A DNA stretch of 32,500 nt from Prorocentrum cordatum (Eukaryota > Sar > Dinophyceae > Prorocentrales > Prorocentraceae), in contig CAUYUJ010014327.1 of the NCBI GenBank assembly GCA_963575745.1, positions 60,001 to 92,500 of the forward strand, read 5' to 3'. The notes under the pieces were generated by a model. It was not told the origin of the DNA. It saw only the letters and a list, made by a program, of their open reading frames with translations, and did no database searches. Positions 27,881 through 32,500 of the stretch are shown piece after piece (the first letter of the stretch is position 1; every line of letters starts with the position of its first letter). The position numbers and the translations under genes are program-made.

Positions 27881-28200
27881 GCCTATGCTGTTGATGCCGC
27901 GGTAAGTCCAACCGCTAGCGTTTTCGATGCCTCTGAAACGATACAACAGAGGGACGTCGACCTTGCCACCACACGAAAGCACAATGCAGTCCTGCAAGCC
28001 TCTCAAAGCGGGCCCCCTGTCGCCACGGCACTGGTTAGGGCACGCTTCCCCGATGCAATAGTGAACAATGCGATCATCTTTCCAATTGCCGCTGTCCAGT
28101 GCAAGGATGTGCTCTTCCATTTCCAAAGACAAGTCCCTGGCGCCTCGAGTCATCACATAAACCGGTTTCGCATGAGCCTTCCACCCTGCAGCTTCTGAGG
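27880..28200 (-). pseudogene. Gene A segment, His/Cys motif
   Basis: GWKAHAKPVYVMTRGARDLS, then EEHILALDSGNWKDDRIVHY and CIGEACPNQCRGDRGPAL, ending VDVPLLYRFRGIENA. The HYC..C..QC arrangement followed by LLYRFRG may be a small metal site. Coding upstream (28,215 and above) is in a different frame, the switch falling close to the A8/C7 homopolymer at 28,212-28,226. Downstream it shifts again near 27,880. Function unknown; a transposase-like origin is possible but unproved. Confidence 0.6.
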
Positions 28201-28214
28201 CAAATGATCAACCC

Positions 28215-28829
28215 CCCCAAAAAAAACTTGGCAACAAGACCACGCAAAGAGACACTGTAGTTCTCATGTCCTGGGGAAGATTGAAACGTATGAGCCACGG
28301 TCACCAATCGTGAGGCGTCATGGTTCGGTAGATTCACGCACGCAGGCTTCATGGAAAGCACGACAGAGTGAGCGCAACATGTCAAAGAAAAGAATATACG
28401 TTGACGGTCGGTTCCAGCAAGAGCTTGGTTGCGGAAATTTAAATTCGTTTCTTCGAAGCTGGCAATGCAGTTGCTGACCAAGACATTGTCTTTATTTGCA
28501 AAATGGCGGACCCACGGTGCGTTAGATACGGCAGCGTTCAAGGATCCATCTCTATCGACGTTGGCCCCCGGCCCTGAAGCACTCACAACGGACCATGCAC
28601 AACGACGGTCATACACCGTGCTGGCATTGGCTTGCGGTAAACATTGAGCGGGCGCATGTGCCGGTTCAGTCCGTAGTCGACAAATTGAGCTGGCCAATCC
28701 ACTGCTGGCCAATATTACTTCGTCCTTCGTGAGAACTGGGGTGTGCACGTTTTTCCCCCGCTTGGCCATTCTCTCTGCCAGGCGAGGTGGCAAAATTATC
28801 ATCTTGGGACGCGGGGCGTCTGAACCCAC
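28215..28829 (-). pseudogene. Gene A segment, long helical/Cys-His region
   Basis: About 200 residues in one frame: RPKMIILPPRLAERMAKRGK, ANASTVYDRRCAWSVVSASG, RIFFSLTCCAHSVVLSMKPA and HDASRLVTVAHTFQSSPGHE. CCAH followed by a helical block recalls the region after the second catalytic Asp of some hAT-type transposases, but no DDE triad could be assigned. It continues the 29,347 segment after a one-base shift near 28,820 and passes to the 28,200 segment after the A8/C7 run. Confidence 0.55.
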
Positions 28830-29347
28830 ATTGAAGCGTCATCGTAACTGAGCGTGGAAAAAACATCACCCGACAACTTTGGATCATCTCTAGTCGCCCC
28901 TGTTATGAATCGGGCCAGTCCATCCGCTTGCGCCCTGTGTTGGCTGACGCAAGCTCGGCATTCAAAAGAATGGCTCTGCCCCCGCCGCGCCCTGTTGAAC
29001 TCAGCCCTTTCGCCATCGATCTGGATAGACATTTGATGCCCACTGTGCAACGCACCATCCCCAAATACTGTCTGGACAACCATCTTGGCAAATTGAGGCC
29101 TCAATGTGTTCGCCATCGCACCGTTAGCTCGACGTTCGTCTCGAAGTTGCTGCTTCCTCCGGCCTACTGATATCCTCTCACGGACGCGATCGCTCCACTT
29201 GGACCCGCGAGCTCGACCGCGGCCCCCTGCGCGTCCACGAGCGCCTCCGCGCCTTGGGACATGGCCCTCTGGGGCCTCAGGGGCTCTGGCCTCCTCGGGG
29301 CCCTCCTCGTCCTCGCTGGCCTGCAGATCCAACGGACCATCAAACAT
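28799..29347 (-). CDS. Gene A, N-terminal segment
   Basis: ATG at 29,345-29,347 follows an in-frame stop closely and begins an acidic stretch (ASEDEEGPEEARAPEAPEG), then an RG-rich stretch (RGGARGRAGGRGRARGSKW) and a basic helical part (RVRERISVGRRKQQLRDERR). Then come NTLRPQFAKMVVQTVFGDGA and SHSFECRACVSQHRAQADG. RG-rich tails often bind RNA or are methylated (general knowledge). The frame ends at 28,799, but coding clearly continues in the adjacent frame from about 28,820. An acidic start followed by RG repeats suits a real N terminus. Family unknown. Confidence 0.6.
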   Translation of the reverse strand: MFDGPLDLQASEDEEGPEEARAPEAPEGHVPRRGGARGRAGGRGRARGSKWSDRVRERISVGRRKQQLRDERRANGAMANTLRPQFAKMVVQTVFGDGALHSGHQMSIQIDGERAEFNRARRGQSHSFECRACVSQHRAQADGLARFITGATRDDPKLSGDVFSTLSYDDASMWVQTPRVPR

Positions 29348-29746
29348 GTGTCATGTGGGCCCTCTAAGACCTGGTGAAAACAACAGAACCACATGCTATG
29401 CTGGGCCAAAAGCCAAAACCCGAACACTTCGATGGTTTATCTGCGAGAGGCCACCGACCAGGGGCGTTGGTGTCGGGTGATGCACACTACATGGCTATGT
29501 TACGTGGGGTGTCCGAGAAGACACTATATGGACGATGCATCTTCGCTGGGAGAAAACATGGCTAAGCAGAGATCGGCGAGGGCACAAGATGGGATGCATG
29601 AGGAATTTCTGGGGCATGTGTTTCACGACTATTTTTTTGGGAGACCTTCGACAAGGGCGCGTCCGATCAACCTCGATTATTATTATTATATATATAACGC
29701 CCCCTAACTTGCTCAAACTATCACCAGAGACAATGTCTTTAAAGAT
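29348..29746. other. No gene recognised
   Basis: Spacer between gene A and the duplicated GC-rich block. A short ATTATTATTATATATATA run lies near 29,677-29,694. Upstream exons or a promoter of gene A may be here, but dinoflagellate promoters lack a recognisable TATA box and none is called. Confidence 0.4.
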
Positions 29747-30385
29747 CTCGTGGGCGATCGCGGGGTCCAGCTTGGCCGCGTCGAAGCTTTCTTGGGGGCC
29801 TTTTGGGGCGCCTTGAGGCGATCTCGGGGGGGGGGGTGAAACCGTCTTGAAAACTGATGAAATCCGAAAAGCAAATATGCGAAAGTTGTAAGTTGCACGA
29901 AGGGAATGGGGCGATTTGTGCTTTGAATGCCCCTGTGGAAGCTTTTTGGGGCGCCTTGGGAGTCTTTGCGTTGGCATTCGGAAACATCGTGGGGGGGGTT
30001 TCGGGGCCTCGTGGGCCGTTTTGACGCCTGAATGGGCCGCCCTGGGGCCTCCTTGGGCCGTCTTGGGGAGCTTGGGCCCGCCGGGGGCCCCCCGTGGCCC
30101 CCGTGGGTCTGCGCTGGGAGCCCTTGGGGGGCCTCGCGCTTCCATTATGGGCTGTCTTGGGGCTCTCGTGGGCGATCGCGGGGCCCAGCTCGGCCATTGT
30201 GAAGCTTTCTTGGGGGCGTTTTGGGGCGTCTGGAGGCGATCTCGGGGGATTTGCAACCCTCTTGAAAGCTGATGAAATCCGAAAGGCAAAGATGCGAAAG
30301 TTGTCAGTTGTACGAATGGAATGGGGCGATTTTTGTGCTTTGAATGCTCCTTGGAGAGCTTTCTGGGGCGCCTCGGGGGTCTCTT
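29747..30385 (+). repeat. 418-bp-period duplication flanking a dispersed repeat
   Basis: CTCGTGGGCGATCGCGGGG starts at 29,747 and again at 30,165. Both copies continue for about 215 bp through CTGATGAAATCCGAAA, GCGAAAGTTGT and ATGGGGCGATTT. Between them, 29,974-30,168 is copy 2 of the repeat at 16,809-17,037. The minus-strand open frame through here (IFAFRISS words twice) is repetitive and not counted as a gene. Confidence 0.85.
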
Positions 30386-30574
30386 GGGCTGTCCTGGCGC
30401 AATTGGAGTCCCTCTTGGAGCGCTCTCGTGCTGTCTGGGGCCTCCCTAGAGCCTTTCTGATGGCCCCATCGGATCGCTCTGGGTCTGCTGGCAAGGCGTT
30501 TGTAGAGACCCGGAAAGCCGGGCGATCTTTTCCAAGGACGTCCAGGGGAGCACGAGAACCCAAGATCCCGGGGG

Positions 30575-30622
30575 GTATTTTTTTTGAGGGGGGGGGGGGG
30601 GGGGGGAGCCCCCCCCCCCCAG
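30575..30622. repeat. T run and G/C homopolymer hairpin
   Basis: About nine T, GAG, a run of roughly 18 G, AG, then about 14 C. The G and C runs can pair into a hairpin or form a quadruplex. Exact lengths are doubtful in any assembly. Confidence 0.9.
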
Positions 30623-30679
30623 GCTTGTAAAAATCTAGGAAGAAGAATATCCAGTCGGGTTCGCATTGTCGCGGCACGG

Positions 30680-31449
30680 GCGTAATCCGCAGACGGCCAG
30701 AACATGGAGTGGCCGCGCCAGGATCGGCCCCCCCCGGGGCCCCCATTCGCAGCGAGGTCGAGCAACTGATCAGCGCCGAATGCTGGACCGCCACTTGCTG
30801 CCTGGTCCTCGCAGTGTCCCTGGGCTCCATTGGAATCTTGCTGCAGCCGCCGAGCCCTCTCGAAGTCCTTGCGGGGGCCCTCAGTTGAACTCCCGAGCCT
30901 CGCCGAAGTTCTGGCAGGTCCCCCGATGACCTGCTCAGCCTCGCGGCGGCCCGTGACACGGCCCACGACGGCCTGGTTCCTGAGGGCCCCTTGGACATAG
31001 GTCGGTGGAGAATGCGGCGGTTTTCGTCGCAGTCGGGGAGGGCGTGGGACACCGCCAGGAAACATTCTGGAGCTGAGACAATCGCCCACATCTTGGTTCG
31101 GCCAGCGAGGCCCAGTGGAAGCTGGAACCCCAAATCACCCGCGATGCCTTCGTCCTGGCATCGCGCCTCGGTGCAAAGGTTGAGGCCGAGTGTGGGAAAA
31201 TCTTGATCAGGTAGAGAGAAGGTGGCCTTGGGCGTTCTTGGCAAAGGGCTGGACGCGGTCGGGGGCATCCACCAGCAGCTCGCGAACGCGCTGTCCCTTT
31301 ATGAGAGGCAGGCCCCAGCGGCCACTCGGGAGCGCTGCTAAGACCTCGCGGTTGCCGCCACTGCGCGCCAACGAGCCGTCGCGCGTCGCTTCCACCTCCG
31401 CAGCGTTCAGGTTGTGCAGGCACAGGGGCAACGGGCTCGGGGTCGGCAC
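30680..31449 (-). pseudogene. Gene D, downstream segments, unknown family
   Basis: 31,449-31,207 encodes CLHNLNAAEVEATRDGSLAR, SGRWGLPLIKGQRVRELLVD and ends in a stop at 31,207. Coding then continues in another frame (GLNLCTEARCQDEGIAGDLG, KMWAIVSAPECFLAVSHALP, to about 31,000). A third frame carries NQAVVGRVTGRREAEQVIGG and KDFERARRLQQDSNGAQGHC to about 30,770. Composition is protein-like, with Cys pairs but no nameable domain. Frame changes without room for introns suggest decay or indels. Confidence 0.45.
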
Positions 31450-31645
31450 CTAGGCAAACCACGCGCGCCCGAATTCAACGCTCAAAGCCAGAGGATGGGG
31501 AAGTCCAGCAGGTCCCAGACTCTTCCGCGTCGCGATGTTCGCTAAGGTGAGAGCGACCTTCACGAGGTCGTCGTACTCGATCTCATCGGGGCCCAGCGCC
31601 TTGAAGATCTGCTCCTGCAGGTGGGCGAACCGCGAACCCTGTGAT
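31450..31645 (-). CDS. Gene D, exon-like segment, unknown family
   Basis: GSRFAHLQEQIFKALGPDEI, then EYDDLVKVALTLANIATRKS is a well-formed helical pair. It ends in a TAG just before the 31,449 segment, which resumes in the same frame. Just upstream the minus strand reads TTGTTATCACAG followed by GG, a plausible intron acceptor, so the exon probably starts near 31,640 rather than at the Met at 31,743. No family assigned. Confidence 0.45.
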
Positions 31646-32084
31646 AACAAGTGCCCCCTTGGGGATGTCCACGTTGTTTCTCTGCGGCTTGCACACGGCG
31701 CGAGAGGCGGATGGGGCGGGGGGCTCGAACTATATTTCCCCAAGGGGAAGTTTCAATCGTAGCTCTGGCCCACATAACATGCATAGCACATCTGAAGGTA
31801 CTCCTCCAAGAGGGGCCACTGTGCCACTACACCATCGCATCTGACTTCATTCGTTTTTCTCCCACACCTCCAGAGAGGCCCCTCGAGAAGGGCCAGGCAT
31901 CACTGCGCCATCGTATTTCGCATGACTCGCGCGCATCCAACTCTTCCAGACATGCCCTCCAGGGAGGTTTCGTCAGATCACCCAGGGGGTCATTCAACGC
32001 CGATCCAAACACCCCAACATCAGTATCTCCGGGAAGAAATGTTTGTCCTCCTGGGCCCCCGAAATTTATCATGTTCATGGTTTA
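31646..32084. other. No gene confidently recognised; diverged direct repeat
   Basis: 31,806-31,850 and 31,868-31,925 share CCTCCARGAGRGGCC and RCCATCGTATYTSRCATGAC-type words, a diverged duplication of about 60 bp. The rest may be intron of gene D. A minus-strand frame 31,827-32,078 has some protein character (INFGGPGGQTFLPGDTDVGV) but is not secure. Confidence 0.35.
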
Positions 32085-32498
32085 TTATCCAGGGTACGGG
32101 CCGCTCATTCGCCTGGTTGCTCCTGACTCCGCAATGGCGTGGCCTGCCAGGCAGCCCATGGAGAACAATGCGCACAGCACTGGGGTCGAGTTGACTGGCT
32201 CCGCCTGTCCATCAGGTCCGTCTCCATGGGATGCGCAGGCCGCCAGGGAGGTGGACTCGCCCTGCCCCCCGGCCACGGCACCGGTGGAGCTCATCTGTTG
32301 GTCCGCATCATTCTTGTGCAAGGCATTATACCGTCTTGTGGGGGCCCCGACGTGTGAGGCGCCGCAGCGGCCTCGGGATCCGCGGGGGGCTTGATGGCGG
32401 CGGCCTGGCGCCACCGGCTGGCGGCGCAGATCGGAAGCCAACCGCGGCCCCCTCCCTGGGTGCCCTAAGCAATCCTCGTGGTCCGCCCGCTTGGCCAC
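32085..32498 (-). CDS. Possible coding segment at window edge
   Basis: The 137-residue minus frame has a believable part (RYNALHKNDADQQMSSTGAV, then PVLCALFSMGCLAGHAIAES) and ends at 32,085. The N-terminal third is Arg/Gly-rich noise or unfinished at the window edge. No family recognised; it may be an upstream exon of gene D. Confidence 0.3.
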   Translation of the reverse strand: MAKRADHEDCLGHPGRGPRLASDLRRQPVAPGRRHQAPRGSRGRCGASHVGAPTRRYNALHKNDADQQMSSTGAVAGGQGESTSLAACASHGDGPDGQAEPVNSTPVLCALFSMGCLAGHAIAESGATRRMSGPYPG

Positions 32499-32500
32499 CA

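Overview
The window looks like nuclear DNA of a dinoflagellate. Prorocentrum or a suessioid is possible, but the species cannot be fixed from sequence alone. The evidence is: very GC-rich DNA packed with minisatellites and CTC, GAC and TA microsatellites; a degenerate pentatricopeptide (PPR) gene carrying the ISACEKG repeat motif typical of dinoflagellates; a decayed Ty1/copia polyprotein; and several long stretches of real coding character that lack canonical gene structure. No bacterial operon, rRNA, tRNA or CRISPR array was seen. Nearly all convincing coding sequence is on the minus strand. Most of the very long open frames, especially through CTC or GAC runs, are artefacts of low complexity.

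Layout. 1-5.5 kb is a nest of short inverted-repeat elements. A hairpin repeat lies at 109-286. A TIR element with an 11-bp target duplication is at 509-631. A 200-bp foldback is at 629-830. A 1.1-kb TIR element (1255-2375) carries a 77-78 bp minisatellite. Five related foldback elements lie between 2.78 and 5.44 kb, one with an 11-bp target duplication. 5.9-6.7 kb holds the PPR pseudogene. 6.9-11.3 kb is mostly microsatellite and minisatellite, with a third TIR element (10,091-10,376) flanked by a 9-bp target duplication. 11.5-13.8 kb is a decayed copia retroelement on the minus strand (pre-integrase, integrase, reverse transcriptase), with gag-like coding continuing to about 15.2 kb. 15.4-17.3 kb is low complexity plus one copy of a dispersed GC-rich repeat.

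From 17.8 to 23.1 kb, minus-strand coding segments (gene B) follow one another in changing frames, beginning with a two-CxxC zinc-ribbon-like domain. They are interrupted by a compound 95/73-bp tandem array and a GAGGCT array. 24.3-24.7 kb encodes a PARP-type zinc finger. 25.1-29.35 kb is a second large minus-strand coding unit (gene A) of an unassigned family: acidic and RG-rich N terminus, long helical and Cys/His segments, an HMG-box-like segment and an acidic C terminus. It too is broken by frameshifts and an in-frame stop. 29.7-30.4 kb is a 418-bp-period duplication containing the second copy of the dispersed repeat. 30.6-32.5 kb carries further minus-strand coding pieces (gene D).

No functional link between these genes can be shown. 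The common theme is decay: single-base frame changes recur, two of them beside G or A/C homopolymers. This fits either retrocopied or transposon-derived pseudogenes or uncorrected long-read indels. The most interesting novelty is the set of small TIR and foldback elements with 9-11 bp target duplications, a length seen in Mutator-like transposons and in introner-type elements.
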